A stretch of 64,000 nt of DNA from positions 1,674,001 through 1,738,000 of the forward strand of contig NC_018178.1 in assembly GCF_000279145.1 (NCBI RefSeq). Reading direction: 5' to 3'. Below, in pieces: positions 18,449 to 28,048 of this stretch. Under the pieces are notes generated by a model. The model was not told the origin of the DNA and made no database searches. It saw only the letters and a program-made list of their open reading frames with translations. The stretch's first letter is position 1; each line of letters begins with the position of its first letter. Both the position numbers and the translations under genes were made by a program. This DNA is from Melioribacter roseus P3M-2 (GTDB lineage Bacteria > Bacteroidota > Ignavibacteria > Ignavibacteriales > Melioribacteraceae).

Positions 18449-19779
18449 GAATAGAATAAATTAAGTATTGGTTTTAGTTTTAGCTCTGTCTCTTTGAATT
18501 CTTCTTTGCTGTCCGAGCCGTCGACGATCCCGCATCCTGCAAACAGATATACGAAGTTGTTTCTTAACAGTCCGGAGCGAATCGATACCGTCAGCTCTGC
18601 ATTCCCTTCCGCATCCTTCCAGCCCAATATACCCGAATAAAGCCCGCGGTCGAAAGTCTCTAATTTTTTAATTAACCCGAGAGCTCGCTCTTTGGGCAAA
18701 CCGCATACGGCGGGAGTGGGAAAGAGTCTCTTTGTTAAATCGCCGGCTGGAACTTCTTTATTTATAACGGCGGTGACGGGAGTCCATAAATGTTGGATGT
18801 TTCTCAATTTCTTTATCCTCGGACGTTCGGGATGTTTAATATCGGAAGCGTAATCTTTTATTCTATCTAATATATAAGAAAGCACTGCATTATGCTCGAA
18901 TAAATTTTTAGAGTCATTCAATAAAGCTTCGGCAATTTCTTCGTCTTCGTTCTTGTCCTTTCCGCGCTTGGCGGATCCAGCCAGAGCGTCGATCGATAAT
19001 TTACTCTCTCTTATCGAGATAAATTTTTCGGGCGAAGCTCCGAAAAAAAGAGATCCTTTCCTACGCCATAAATATATATAACAGTCTGGATATCTTTCTT
19101 CCAAATTTAATATTATTTGAGAAACTTCCGCTTCTTTTTTTAGGGTCTTTACGAGATATCTTGCCAGAACCACTTTGTCAACGTAACCGCTTTTTATTTG
19201 ATCGAGCGCCGCGTCTATTTGCATGCGCCAGGTATTATAGTCGACTTGTCCGGAGTTAAGCTCCGTATGTTTTTCATTTCGCTCGACAGCTTCCGTCAGT
19301 TCCTTCAATCGACGAGAAAGACGATTTGAAACATCGGGGATATTCAGAAGGCTGTCATTTAAATTTGTCGTCAAAAAGTATTTACTTTCATATTTCATCA
19401 GTATAAATTCGGGCACAAACCATTCTTCTGTTTTGAAGTCGCTCCACAAATCCGTTTTCCTGGGAATCGGAAACATTGCTCCTCCAAAGAAGGTGGGTAT
19501 TCGTATGTCGGCGCTGAATTCGTGTCTTGAAATTTTTTCTGTTTCATTTTCAAATAAATTACCGAATGCAAGGTAGGATTTATTTTCGAAAGGAGTATTA
19601 AAGTAAAACCAAGAGCCGGTATCTTTTATTTCTTGAAATAAAGATTTGTAACTGTTACTGTCTATTTCTTCTATGTAAGAATAGACTGTATTATTATACG
19701 ATCTTATAATGTTTGAAGAATTAATAAATTCTAAAAAATTTTTATTGTTATATATCAAAGTTATGTTTAATTTTCTCAT
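18445..19779 (-). CDS. menF: Isochorismate synthase
   Basis: A 444-residue chorismate-binding enzyme making isochorismate for menaquinone. Seen: GASPEKFISI, ALAGSAKRGKDKNEDEEIA, PTPAVCGLPKERAL and ELTVSIRSGLL, which together form the Mg/chorismate site. The N-terminal third is divergent, as is common. It is the first gene of the seven-gene men operon. Directly upstream are three TACTAA repeats at 11-base spacing, and a MarR-family regulator diverges on the other side. Confidence 0.9.
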   Translation of the reverse strand: MRKLNITLIYNNKNFLEFINSSNIIRSYNNTVYSYIEEIDSNSYKSLFQEIKDTGSWFYFNTPFENKSYLAFGNLFENETEKISRHEFSADIRIPTFFGGAMFPIPRKTDLWSDFKTEEWFVPEFILMKYESKYFLTTNLNDSLLNIPDVSNRLSRRLKELTEAVERNEKHTELNSGQVDYNTWRMQIDAALDQIKSGYVDKVVLARYLVKTLKKEAEVSQIILNLEERYPDCYIYLWRRKGSLFFGASPEKFISIRESKLSIDALAGSAKRGKDKNEDEEIAEALLNDSKNLFEHNAVLSYILDRIKDYASDIKHPERPRIKKLRNIQHLWTPVTAVINKEVPAGDLTKRLFPTPAVCGLPKERALGLIKKLETFDRGLYSGILGWKDAEGNAELTVSIRSGLLRNNFVYLFAGCGIVDGSDSKEEFKETELKLKPILNLFYS

Positions 19780-19786
19780 TGAAAAA

Positions 19787-19819
19787 TACTAAAAAAATAC
19801 TAATTTGGTACTAAAGATA
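19787..19819. promoter_or_regulatory. Three TACTAA direct repeats at exact 11-bp spacing upstream of menF
   Basis: TACTAA occurs at 19787, 19798 and 19809 (TTAGTA on the menF strand), ending 8 bases before the menF start codon. Additional copies occur at 19906 (same orientation) and 19947 (inverted). An 11-base period places the units on one DNA face, as in binding arrays of OmpR/PhoB-type regulators. The MarR gene next door is another candidate. Confidence 0.4.
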
Positions 19820-19975
19820 TATAAAAAAGGAAAATGAGGTACGAAAAATTAATTTCCTTTTATCAATTAAATTTCATAAGTTATTACTCAGATGAAAAAA
19901 GTTCATACTAAAAACTGTTCAGAGGGATGGGGACCTGATTTTATCGTTAGTAATAATTAAACGAAGGAGTAAGTA

Positions 19976-20401
19976 ATGGCATCAGAAAAAACAGAAGCAG
20001 CAATGAAGCTGATTGAAAAACTGAACCGTACAGCCGATAAAATAAGAAAGGTCCAGGCAAAATACGTCTTCGAAAAAAAATTAACCGCTCCGCAGTTTGC
20101 GGTTCTTGAAATATTGAGCCGTACGGGTCCGGTGCCGTTGAAAAGAATCAGCGACGAAATGATGGTAACCGGCGCCAATATAACCTGCGTTGTCGACAAT
20201 CTTGAAAAAGAAGGATTCGTGCGACGCGTTCACTCGAAAGAAGACAGAAGGGTTATACTGGGCGAGCTTACGCCCGAAGGTAGGAAAAAAGTCGAAGGTA
20301 TTTTGCCCGAGTATATGGAAAAACTGGCTTCCCTTACTTCGGGGCTTACCGAAAGCGAACAAAAGCAATTAATCGCTCTTCTGGATAAATTAACGGTCTG
20401 A
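19976..20401 (+). CDS. MarR-family transcriptional regulator
   Basis: 141 residues with the winged-helix core: FAVLEILSRTGPVPLKRIS (recognition region), MMVTGANITCVVDNLEKEG, and the wing RRVHSKEDRRVILGELTPEG, which has the DxR signature of MarR proteins. The N- and C-terminal helices would make the dimer. A strong GAAGGAG ribosome site precedes the start. It diverges from the men operon and overlaps prmA convergently by 12 bases. The ligand is unknown; regulation of its own promoter and possibly of men is plausible. Confidence 0.85.
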   Translation: MASEKTEAAMKLIEKLNRTADKIRKVQAKYVFEKKLTAPQFAVLEILSRTGPVPLKRISDEMMVTGANITCVVDNLEKEGFVRRVHSKEDRRVILGELTPEGRKKVEGILPEYMEKLASLTSGLTESEQKQLIALLDKLTV

Positions 20402-21241
20402 GCGATATACGATCGAAAGCCATTCGCCCATCGATTTTTTATCGACTGGACGAAAACCGACGTTTACATAACGATTGTCTATATCATTCTCATCAGCATT
20501 AAGGAGACCGGAAAGAATTGCCAATCCGGTCTTCTTAACTTTCTTTTTGATCTCGTCTGCAATTTCTATCAAAATGTTTTTGTTTATGTTCGCCAGAACA
20601 ATGTCGAATTGTTCGTCTTCGATATCCGTTATTTCTCCGTGTATTATTTTTACTCTCTCTTCGACGTTGTTGAGAACAATGTTTTCATTCCCGTTCAAAT
20701 AGCACCATTCGTCGTTGTCGATTCCGAGCGCTCTTTCGGCGCCTAATTTTACGGCGGCAATGGCAAGCACTCCGGTGCCTGTCCCGACGTCGAGCGCCGC
20801 CGCGCCGGGTGAAACGTATTTTTCTATCATTTCGATCATCAATCTGGTCGTCTGGTGCTCGCCTGTTCCGAAAGACATTTTCGGATCGATTGTAATAACA
20901 ATTTGATCGCCTCGAGAATTATACTCTTTGAACGAAGGTTTAATCACTATTTTGTCCGTAACTTCAATTACCCTCACGTTCTTTTCGTATTCTTCGTTCC
21001 AGTTTTTGTTTTCTACCTCCGATTCCGATATCTCGTAACTTTCTATTAAATTGTTTCTGACCGCTTCGTCCAAAACTTTTTTGAACTCCTCGATTGAAAT
21101 TCGATTGGATGCGTCGTAATAAATAATAAGAGAGGTGTCGGTTTCGTTTATCCCTTCGATCGGAAGATCCCACAATAAACCGCTTAGCAATTCGTAATTA
21201 CGCGGTATAGAAGTTATATTAACCTGTTTATATGTTTTCAT
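20390..21241 (-). CDS. prmA: Ribosomal protein L11 methyltransferase
   Basis: A 283-residue SAM-dependent methyltransferase. The C-terminal half carries the SAM loop ALDVGTGTGVLAIAAVKLGA and the family motif IDPKMSFGTGEHQTTRLMIE, with VLANINKNILIEIADEI as motif IV. The N-terminal 100 residues are the L11-recognition part. It overlaps dacB by 4 bases (ATGA), so both are probably co-translated. Confidence 0.9.
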   Translation of the reverse strand: MKTYKQVNITSIPRNYELLSGLLWDLPIEGINETDTSLIIYYDASNRISIEEFKKVLDEAVRNNLIESYEISESEVENKNWNEEYEKNVRVIEVTDKIVIKPSFKEYNSRGDQIVITIDPKMSFGTGEHQTTRLMIEMIEKYVSPGAAALDVGTGTGVLAIAAVKLGAERALGIDNDEWCYLNGNENIVLNNVEERVKIIHGEITDIEDEQFDIVLANINKNILIEIADEIKKKVKKTGLAILSGLLNADENDIDNRYVNVGFRPVDKKSMGEWLSIVYRSDR

Positions 21242-22647
21242 TTTGTCCCTTCTTTTATTGACAAAATTTCAATTATCTTTTCCTGATAATTATACGCTTC
21301 TTTTCTGCCGTTTATAAAATTTTGAAAAAAAACTGTCACAGCAAGCAAATGATTATTACCGTCGCGTACGAATCCCGATATATTTCCTACTCCGCTTAAG
21401 GTTCCGGTCTTGCCGCGGAAGCGCCTTTTTAATTTCGTCCTGTGCTTCAACGTGCCGTCGTAACCGGCAAGGGGAAGCATGTTATAGATTTTTACGAAAA
21501 TGTCGGGTTCGTTATAAAATAAATATCTCCACAGTTTGGAGACCGTTTCGGTATTTATCAAATTGTAAAACGATAAACCCGATCCGTCCACTATTCTGTA
21601 GAGTCGATCGTCTGCACCGATTAACGACATCAAACTGTCAATTAATTCGATTCCTTTTTCGGTGGTGTAAGGAGGTTCGTAGCAGCACGAAGAAATTACT
21701 TTTAATACCGCTTCAGCGCAGAGGTTATCGCTTTCCTTGAGCATTCGGGTAAGAACTGTGTCGATGTTTCTTCTGACTTCGTAAAATATATCATCGCACT
21801 TCTCGTGCCTTTTGAACCCGGTATTGCCTTCGAAATTTATTCCCTCGTGAGTGAGAAGTTCTGTAAAACGATTTAAAGAAAATTTATTCGGATTGCCGAC
21901 GCTTACGTTTATGGTATCCGCTGTGAATCGGGAATCAATTTCTCCGTTCAATTTAATAATTAGTGTGTCGTTATTTATAATTCTTTTCGGTTCGATTATG
22001 TTTTTCCCGGATTCAACAAAGTTGATATCGTCGACAATTCTGATCAGTCTGCTTTCCGGAATCGTACGGAAAGTAATCTTGCCGTTAGAATTTTCGAGAA
22101 TTATTGATATTGTATTGCCGTTCAAATTGAAAGCGGAAACATAAGGAGCGAAAGAATAAGGATCGTCGTCCCACATCCATCCTTTTCCCCACTTGCTTGT
22201 ATCGACCGCCGTTATATCCGCGTAGATATTTCCTTCGATTGAAGTAACGCCTCTGTTTTTGAGTTCGACAATAAATTTCGATAATTCATTTTCCGAAAGA
22301 AGAGGATCGGCGGAGCATTTAATGAAAAGATCGCCTTTAAGGACAGAGTCTTCGAAAACGCCGTGAGCGTGGAATTCTGTTGAGAATTCAAAGTCGTCGT
22401 TGAAAATCGACGCCGCCGCTGCTGTAAACAATTTGGTAATTGATGCGGGTCTTAAGAGAAGTTTGTTGTTTTTGGCGTATAAGCAATTGTCGTCTGTAAG
22501 GTCGTAAATATCGACAGCTGGAATTGTGGAAGTGAAGAAAGGCTCTGCCAATAAGGAATCGAGCTTAAGCCGGATGTCGTTTTCTAATTTCTGAGGATGG
22601 AGCGTGGAACAGAATAGAGTTATAAATAAAATTAATTTTATTTTCAC
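21238..22647 (-). CDS. dacB: D-alanyl-D-alanine carboxypeptidase/endopeptidase (PBP4 class)
   Basis: A 469-residue S13-family penicillin-binding protein with a signal peptide (LILFITLFCSTLHPQ). Active-site motifs: SITK (Ser about 69, Lys 72), SDN in MLKESDNLCAEAV (about 305) and KTG in RGKTGTLSGVGNISG (about 413). The large insert between the SxxK and SDN motifs is typical of PBP4. It trims or cuts peptidoglycan cross-links in the periplasm. It overlaps prmA by 4 bases and follows the TatD/radical-SAM gene by 8. Confidence 0.93.
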   Translation of the reverse strand: MKIKLILFITLFCSTLHPQKLENDIRLKLDSLLAEPFFTSTIPAVDIYDLTDDNCLYAKNNKLLLRPASITKLFTAAAASIFNDDFEFSTEFHAHGVFEDSVLKGDLFIKCSADPLLSENELSKFIVELKNRGVTSIEGNIYADITAVDTSKWGKGWMWDDDPYSFAPYVSAFNLNGNTISIILENSNGKITFRTIPESRLIRIVDDINFVESGKNIIEPKRIINNDTLIIKLNGEIDSRFTADTINVSVGNPNKFSLNRFTELLTHEGINFEGNTGFKRHEKCDDIFYEVRRNIDTVLTRMLKESDNLCAEAVLKVISSCCYEPPYTTEKGIELIDSLMSLIGADDRLYRIVDGSGLSFYNLINTETVSKLWRYLFYNEPDIFVKIYNMLPLAGYDGTLKHRTKLKRRFRGKTGTLSGVGNISGFVRDGNNHLLAVTVFFQNFINGRKEAYNYQEKIIEILSIKEGTK

Positions 22648-22655
22648 TTTGGCTT

Positions 22656-24014
22656 CTAAAAATATTCTCTTTCTCTGAATTCAACTCCGAGTTCTTCGGC
22701 GACGAATTTTTTTGCTCTTTCCGCGTCGACGCCGTTGATGCCCACAATAGACATTACGACTTTAGAATATTTTTTTGCCTTCCGCGCAAAATCGAGCATC
22801 TCTGCGTGCATCGAAGGATCGACTCTCATTAATTTGGCATATTGTTCGGGGTCGACGGAATTCAAACTTATCGATACTACGTCTATTAATCCCTCGAGTT
22901 CCGGAGTAATATCGCGTTTGTTAATATAATTTCCGTGTCCGTCGGTATTGAGTCGAGTCTTTCCGCCGTTTTCTTTGACATAACAGGCAACTTCCTTTAC
23001 AACGTCCCATCTGATTGTAGGTTCTCCGTAGCCGCAAAATACAACTTCTTTGTATTGCTTCGGATCGCCGATTTCTTTAATATAAACGCGAGCCTCCGGT
23101 TCTTCCGATTTTTTCATCTTCAGATTATAGCCGTTAATTACAGCGTCGCCTTTTCTGTCGCAGAAAATACAGTCGGCATTGCACCTGTTCGTAACGTTGA
23201 CGTAGAGCGAATTGCCGATTTTATAAGTATAACTAAGCTCCGGTTTTTTTCCGATGCCGAAAAGTTTGTACGCATTATAATTGGTCGTCCTTGCTACGTC
23301 TTCAACGGTTATATCGTGGAGTTCGGCAATCTTCTCCGCGATTAATCTGATATAAGAAGGTTCGTTTCTTTTGCCTCTGTGAGGCGCCGGAGTCATAAAC
23401 GGCGAGTCGGTTTCGAGAAGCATGTTTTCAACGGAAATCTTTTTGACGATATTTCTGAGTGTGTTTGCCTTGCTGAAAGTAATGTTGCCGGTAAACGAAA
23501 CGAAATGTCTCAGTTCAATTAACTTTCGAGCTTCTTCCAGGCTTCCCGAAAAACAATGGAACTGGGCTTTCAAAGGAGTGTCTTTATATTTTTCGATTAT
23601 CTCCATTATGTCGTCCGAAGCTTCGCGGTTGTGTACGATAATGGGAAGCTTCAATTCGAGCGCGAGTTCTATTTGCGCTTCGAAAGCTTTAATTTGTTTC
23701 TCCCGGGGAGAAAAATCGTAATAATAATCGAGTCCGATTTCGCCTATAGCCACAATTTTTTCGTGTTTCGATAGGTCTCTCAGCTTGTCGATCAACGAAT
23801 CTTCCCATTCGTTTGTATCGTGCGGATGAATTCCGACGGATGCATAAATGAAGTCGTATTTATCGGCAAGTTCAATTGCCTGTGCTGCGGAAGCCAGATC
23901 GGTTGCCGGAACGAGTATGTAATCTACGCCCGCCTGACGCGCATTTCGGATAACTTCTTCGAGGTCGTCGTTAAAATTAGGATAGAATAAATGAGCGTGA
24001 GTATCTATAAACAT
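22656..24014 (-). CDS. TatD-family hydrolase fused to a TatD-associated radical SAM domain
   Basis: A 452-residue two-domain protein. Residues 1-255 are a TatD metal-dependent nuclease: FIDTHAHL, GEIGLDYYYD, IIVHNREASDD, HCFSGS and LLETDSPFM give the metal ligands. From about 260 a radical SAM domain follows, with the cluster motif CNADCIFC (Cys 278, 282, 285) and the glycine-rich VVFCGYGEPTIRWD. A family of short radical SAM proteins linked to TatD is known; here both are one polypeptide with no frame problem at the junction. The radical reaction is unknown. Confidence 0.85.
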   Translation of the reverse strand: MFIDTHAHLFYPNFNDDLEEVIRNARQAGVDYILVPATDLASAAQAIELADKYDFIYASVGIHPHDTNEWEDSLIDKLRDLSKHEKIVAIGEIGLDYYYDFSPREKQIKAFEAQIELALELKLPIIVHNREASDDIMEIIEKYKDTPLKAQFHCFSGSLEEARKLIELRHFVSFTGNITFSKANTLRNIVKKISVENMLLETDSPFMTPAPHRGKRNEPSYIRLIAEKIAELHDITVEDVARTTNYNAYKLFGIGKKPELSYTYKIGNSLYVNVTNRCNADCIFCDRKGDAVINGYNLKMKKSEEPEARVYIKEIGDPKQYKEVVFCGYGEPTIRWDVVKEVACYVKENGGKTRLNTDGHGNYINKRDITPELEGLIDVVSISLNSVDPEQYAKLMRVDPSMHAEMLDFARKAKKYSKVVMSIVGINGVDAERAKKFVAEELGVEFREREYF

Positions 24015-24029
24015 TTTGATTTCCGATTA

Positions 24030-25025
24030 TTAAACAATTTCTCCGATAATTCGTCCGTGTTCGCCCGCAGTTTTGAGCAAATCGAGAGCTTTGTCGACGT
24101 CGTTTTTGTCCAGAATGGCAATGAGCCCTATACCCAGATTGAAAACGTGTCTCATCTCTTCGTCGTCAATTTCGCCGGTTTTTTGAATAAGTTTGAATAT
24201 CGGCGGAACTTCCCACGAGTTCCAATCGATTTTGATCGTCAACCCTTCGGGAACCACTCTTTTCGTATTGCCGATTATTCCGCCGCCTGTAATGTGCGAA
24301 AACGCCGCAACGTTTAAATTTTCTTTCAGAATATTAATCGATTTCAGATACGACTTATGGATTTTAAGAAGTTCGTCGCCGAGGGAGCCTTCGAATTCGT
24401 CGAATTTGTCTTCCGGTTTGAACTTATCGAAAAGCGCTTTTCGGGCAAGCGAATATCCGTTTGTGTGCAACCCGGTCGAAGGTAGTCCGATGAGCGCGTC
24501 TCCTTTTTTAACGCGGGAACCGTCTATGATTTTTTCCTTTTCTACAATGCCGACGATCGTACCGGATATGTCATATTCGTCCGGCGCGTAGAGGCCGGGC
24601 ATCTCGGCGGTTTCGCCCCCGATAAGAGCCACTCCGTTTTCTTTGCATGCAATCGAAAATCCTTTGAAGATTTGTTCGGCTTTTTCGGGCTCGAGTTTTC
24701 CGAATGCCAGATAATCCATAAAATATTGCGGTTCGGCGCCGCAAACGGCAATGTCGTTTACGCAATGATTTACGAGATCCTGTCCGATTGTATCGTGACG
24801 GTTCATTTTGAAAGCGATTTTAATTTTTGTGCCTACGCCGTCGACGCTCGAAACGAGAACGGGATTTTTCCAGCGTTTAAGGTCAATTTGATAAAAAGCG
24901 CCGAAATGTCCGATACCGCTTAATACGTTTTCGTTAAACGTCGACTTGGCATATCCTTTTATTTTGTCGACGGTTTTTTCGCCGGCTTCTATATTAACCC
25001 CGGCGTCCTTGTAGTTAACTGCCAC
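24030..25025 (-). CDS. purM: Phosphoribosylformylglycinamidine cyclo-ligase (AIR synthetase)
   Basis: Catalyses the ATP-dependent ring closure of FGAM to AIR in purine synthesis. Seen: YKDAGVNIEAGEKTVD at the start, VDGVGTKIKIAF, HCVNDIAVCGAEPQYFMDYLA, GGETAEMPG and SHITGGGIIGNTKR. The frame extends to a TTG at 25055, but a GTG at 25025 (MAVNYKDAGV) has a GGGG ribosome site and begins where family homology begins. The TTG lies inside a -7 box. The GTG start gives 331 residues. Confidence 0.92.
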   Translation of the reverse strand: MAVNYKDAGVNIEAGEKTVDKIKGYAKSTFNENVLSGIGHFGAFYQIDLKRWKNPVLVSSVDGVGTKIKIAFKMNRHDTIGQDLVNHCVNDIAVCGAEPQYFMDYLAFGKLEPEKAEQIFKGFSIACKENGVALIGGETAEMPGLYAPDEYDISGTIVGIVEKEKIIDGSRVKKGDALIGLPSTGLHTNGYSLARKALFDKFKPEDKFDEFEGSLGDELLKIHKSYLKSINILKENLNVAAFSHITGGGIIGNTKRVVPEGLTIKIDWNSWEVPPIFKLIQKTGEIDDEEMRHVFNLGIGLIAILDKNDVDKALDLLKTAGEHGRIIGEIV

Positions 25026-25052
25026 GTTAAAATCCCCGATAAATTTTATCTG

Positions 25053-25060
25053 CAAATATA
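25053..25060 (-). promoter_or_regulatory. Putative -7 box TATATTTG of purM
   Basis: An exact TAnnTTTG on the minus strand, 27 bases before the GTG start of purM. Its presence here argues against the alternative TTG start at 25055, which would lie within the promoter. Confidence 0.5.
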
Positions 25061-25157
25061 AGCATTAAAAATGGAAACTTTCCTGTGTCTCAGTTTGTAA
25101 CACGCAACGCTTGATTAAAGTTTTCATCTAATCCTGTATAATTCTGTTAATTTTTGG

Positions 25158-25165
25158 TATTTTTG
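25158..25165 (+). promoter_or_regulatory. Putative -7 box TATTTTTG of hrcA
   Basis: An exact TAnnTTTG, 32 bases before the preferred hrcA start. No CIRCE operator (TTAGCACTC-N9-GAGTGCTAA) is visible in this intergenic region. Confidence 0.45.
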
Positions 25166-25197
25166 CAGGTGCGATTTCAGATTATATGGTAAAAGTT

Positions 25198-26247
25198 ATG
25201 TCAGATTATCAGTTAAAGGACAGGGAAAAGGCAATACTAAGGTTTGTGATTCATCAGTTCATATTGACCGCAAATCCGGTCGGCTCGAGGAATATTTCAA
25301 AAAAATATAATATCGGGCTGTCGCCGGCTACGATACGAAATATTATGGCTGACCTCGAAGAATTGGGATACCTGGACCATCCGCATACGTCTGCCGGACG
25401 GGTTCCGACAGACAAAGGGTATCGCGTTTACGTCGATTCGCTGATGGAACCGCCGTATCTCGACAGGAAAACGAAAGAGGTTATCGACGCCAATCTGAAC
25501 GCGCATCCTTCTTATGAAACGGACGACCTGCTTAAAATTACGACCAGCATTTTGAGTAATCTTACCGATCAGCTGGCAATGGTAACCTATCCTAAAATTG
25601 AACAGGCAAAACTCGAAAGAATTCAGATTGTCCGTTTGTCGTCAACAAGAATTTTAGTGGTTGTTACCATTCAATCCGGTTTGATAAGAACCATAACCCT
25701 GGAGCTCGACGCCGAAATTGAAGAGGAAAATATTGAAACCGTTCAACTCTTTCTGAACGAAAGACTCTCCGGATTAAAGTTTTCCGAGATACGTTCTACT
25801 ATTGCCGAAAGAATTAAAGATATCGACGAAACAAAATATAAGCCGATTGTCCGTGTTTTTCTCGATTCGGTTGATCGAATTTTTACTGACATCAGCAGCG
25901 ACAAAGTAGTTGTAAAAGGCGCTAAGAATATACTTAAGCAGCCGGAGTTTGCCGATCACGAACAGTTTCAAAGCGTAATCGAGCTGATTGAAAACAAAGA
26001 CATCATTATACATGTTCTCGATAAGAAGCGGCAAACCCAAAAAGACGACCTGGTTATTTCGATCGGAAAAGAAAACCAGGACGAAAAACTGAGCGAATAC
26101 AGCATGATAACGAAAGAATATAAAATAGGAGACCTTGAGGGCACCGTTGGAATTATGGGTCCCAAAAGGATGAATTATTCTAAAATAATCGCAGCCGTGG
26201 TTTATATTGCAAATCAATTAACCGAGGAGTTAACAAAACAGAGATGA
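25198..26247 (+). CDS. hrcA: Heat-inducible transcription repressor HrcA
   Basis: A repressor of chaperone genes acting at CIRCE operators. The N-terminal winged helix shows NPVGSRNISKKYNIGLSPAT and IRNIMADLEELGYLDHPHTS with AGRVPTDKGYRVYVD, a near-perfect HrcA signature. The C-terminal part ends in VGIMGPKRMNYSKII, also conserved. ATG 25198 (349 residues) is preferred over ATG 25186 because it leaves a longer leader after the -7 box; the two differ by four residues. It is the first gene of hrcA-grpE-dnaJ and overlaps grpE by 4 bases. No CIRCE element was seen, so its targets (for example groESL or dnaK) are presumably elsewhere. Confidence 0.93.
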   Translation: MSDYQLKDREKAILRFVIHQFILTANPVGSRNISKKYNIGLSPATIRNIMADLEELGYLDHPHTSAGRVPTDKGYRVYVDSLMEPPYLDRKTKEVIDANLNAHPSYETDDLLKITTSILSNLTDQLAMVTYPKIEQAKLERIQIVRLSSTRILVVVTIQSGLIRTITLELDAEIEEENIETVQLFLNERLSGLKFSEIRSTIAERIKDIDETKYKPIVRVFLDSVDRIFTDISSDKVVVKGAKNILKQPEFADHEQFQSVIELIENKDIIIHVLDKKRQTQKDDLVISIGKENQDEKLSEYSMITKEYKIGDLEGTVGIMGPKRMNYSKIIAAVVYIANQLTEELTKQR

Positions 26248-26879
26248 CTATGAAAAAGAAAGCTCAAAAAAAGAGTAAGGAAGAGGTTAAAATAAATCAG
26301 GAACAGGAACTCAATAAAGCCGATCAAAATCAGAGTCCGGAAGAATCCGAAAATAAAGAAAGCGAAAAGGAGAAGGATATTATTAAAGAATTAAATGAGA
26401 AATTAGAGAAACTGGAAAAAGAAAATTCTGAATTAAAGGATACTCTTTTAAGAAAAGTAGCGGAATTCGAAAATTATAAAAGACGCACCGAACAAGACCA
26501 GCTCAATATTATTAAATACGCCGCCGAACCTTTCATAAAGAATATTTTGGCGGTCTACGACGATCTGGAACGTTCTTTGGGTCACATGAACGAAAACAAT
26601 AATTACGAAGCGATGAAAAAAGGTTTGGAGCTGGTTTTCGATAAATTCACCAAAACACTCGAGGCTCAGGGAGTTAAAAAAATAGAAGCCAAAGGCCAAC
26701 CTTTCGATTTCGAAATGCACGAAGCTTTAATGCAGCAGCCTGTCGAAGGCTTGCCCCCTCACACTGTAGTGGACGTAGTTGAACCGGGCTATATGTATAA
26801 AGACAAAGTGATTCGTCATGCCAAGGTGATTGTAAGCGCCGAAACTCCCGAAAATCAAAATAACGAGGAAGGACAATAA
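26244..26879 (+). CDS. grpE: Nucleotide exchange factor GrpE
   Basis: A 211-residue co-chaperone that releases ADP from DnaK. A charged, disordered N-terminus (K/E-rich to about residue 45) precedes the long dimerising helix ([17 protein letters not shown]...) with [17 protein letters not shown]. The C-terminal beta domain ends with [20 protein letters not shown], the GrpE signature. The first ATG overlaps the hrcA stop (ATGA); a second ATG two codons on (26250) is equally usable. Confidence 0.94.
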   Translation: MTMKKKAQKKSKEEVKINQEQELNKADQNQSPEESENKESEKEKDIIKELNEKLEKLEKENSELKDTLLRKVAEFENYKRRTEQDQLNIIKYAAEPFIKNILAVYDDLERSLGHMNENNNYEAMKKGLELVFDKFTKTLEAQGVKKIEAKGQPFDFEMHEALMQQPVEGLPPHTVVDVVEPGYMYKDKVIRHAKVIVSAETPENQNNEEGQ

Positions 26880-26881
26880 AT

Positions 26882-28000
26882 ATGGCTAAGAGAGATTATT
26901 ACGAAGTCCTGGGTGTGAGCAGGGACGCTTCGCAGGATGAAATTAAGAAGGCGTACCGGAAATTGGCGATGCAATATCATCCCGACCGTAATCCGGGAAA
27001 TAAGGAAGCCGAAGAAAAATTCAAAGAAGCCGCCGAAGCTTACGAAGTTTTGAGCAATGCCGAAAAAAGAGCCAAATACGACCGTTTCGGACACGGCGGA
27101 TTGAAAGGCGGACAGGACTTTCACGGATTTGACAACGTCAACGATATCTTCAGTCATTTTTCCGATATTTTCGGCGGCGCTTTCGGCGGTTCTTCTATCT
27201 TCGATGATTTCTTCGGCGGTACGTCTTCAAGAAGGTCGCAAAGACGCAGTACGGGAACTCCAGGATCCGACATAAAAATAAATTTAAAATTGACGCTCGA
27301 AGAAATTGCAAGAGGCACAACCAAAAAAATCAAACTGAAGAAATATATCAAATGCGATGCATGCGGCGGTTCCGGCGCAAAAGCCGGCACGGGACATAAG
27401 ACCTGTACTGTATGCAACGGAAGCGGAGAAATTCGCCAGGTTTCCAAATCGATCTTCGGACAGTTCGTAAACATAACCACCTGTAATAATTGCGGCGGCT
27501 CAGGTAAAATTGTAGCCGAACCGTGCGTCAAATGCTCCGGCGACGGTCGTGTTTACGGCGAAACTACTATAAAAGTTAATGTTCCGGCGGGAGTGCACGA
27601 AGGCAGCTATATGACTCTGCGCGGAGAAGGAAACGCCGGCAAAAACGGCGGTCCGGCAGGCGATATAATAGTTGTTTTTCAGGAACAACCGCACGAATAT
27701 TTTACGCGCGAAGGCGACGATGTTATTTACGAACTTACAATCAGTTTTCCGGAAGCTGTGCTCGGAACCGAAGTGGAAGTTCCAACCTTGACGGGTAGAG
27801 CCAAACTTAAAATTGAACCGGGAATACAACCGGGAAAATTTCTGCGTATGAGAGAAAAAGGAATTCAGCACCTCAACAGCCATGGAGCAGGCGATCAATT
27901 AGTACGCATTAACATACACGTACCTAAAAAAGTAAATGCAAAAGAAAAAGAACTCCTGAAAGAACTGTTGAATATGCCGAATATTAAAGTGGATAATTAA
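26882..28000 (+). CDS. dnaJ: Chaperone DnaJ
   Basis: A 372-residue class A J-protein that stimulates DnaK ATPase. The J domain is at 1-70 with QYHPDRNPG (HPD). A Gly/Phe-rich linker (about 75-120) includes [18 protein letters not shown]. The four zinc-binding repeats are [24 protein letters not shown] and CVKCSGDG, followed by the substrate-binding beta domains ([19 protein letters not shown]). Two bases after grpE. dnaK is not in this window. Confidence 0.96.
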   Translation: MAKRDYYEVLGVSRDASQDEIKKAYRKLAMQYHPDRNPGNKEAEEKFKEAAEAYEVLSNAEKRAKYDRFGHGGLKGGQDFHGFDNVNDIFSHFSDIFGGAFGGSSIFDDFFGGTSSRRSQRRSTGTPGSDIKINLKLTLEEIARGTTKKIKLKKYIKCDACGGSGAKAGTGHKTCTVCNGSGEIRQVSKSIFGQFVNITTCNNCGGSGKIVAEPCVKCSGDGRVYGETTIKVNVPAGVHEGSYMTLRGEGNAGKNGGPAGDIIVVFQEQPHEYFTREGDDVIYELTISFPEAVLGTEVEVPTLTGRAKLKIEPGIQPGKFLRMREKGIQHLNSHGAGDQLVRINIHVPKKVNAKEKELLKELLNMPNIKVDN

Positions 28001-28048
28001 TATTTGTATATTATTAGATTATAACTTAAATTTAAACGCAACAGTTAG

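Noticed and set aside
25056-25197. Search for a CIRCE operator before hrcA
   Set aside because: No TTAGCACTC/GAGTGCTAA inverted repeat is present; only a -7 box is visible.
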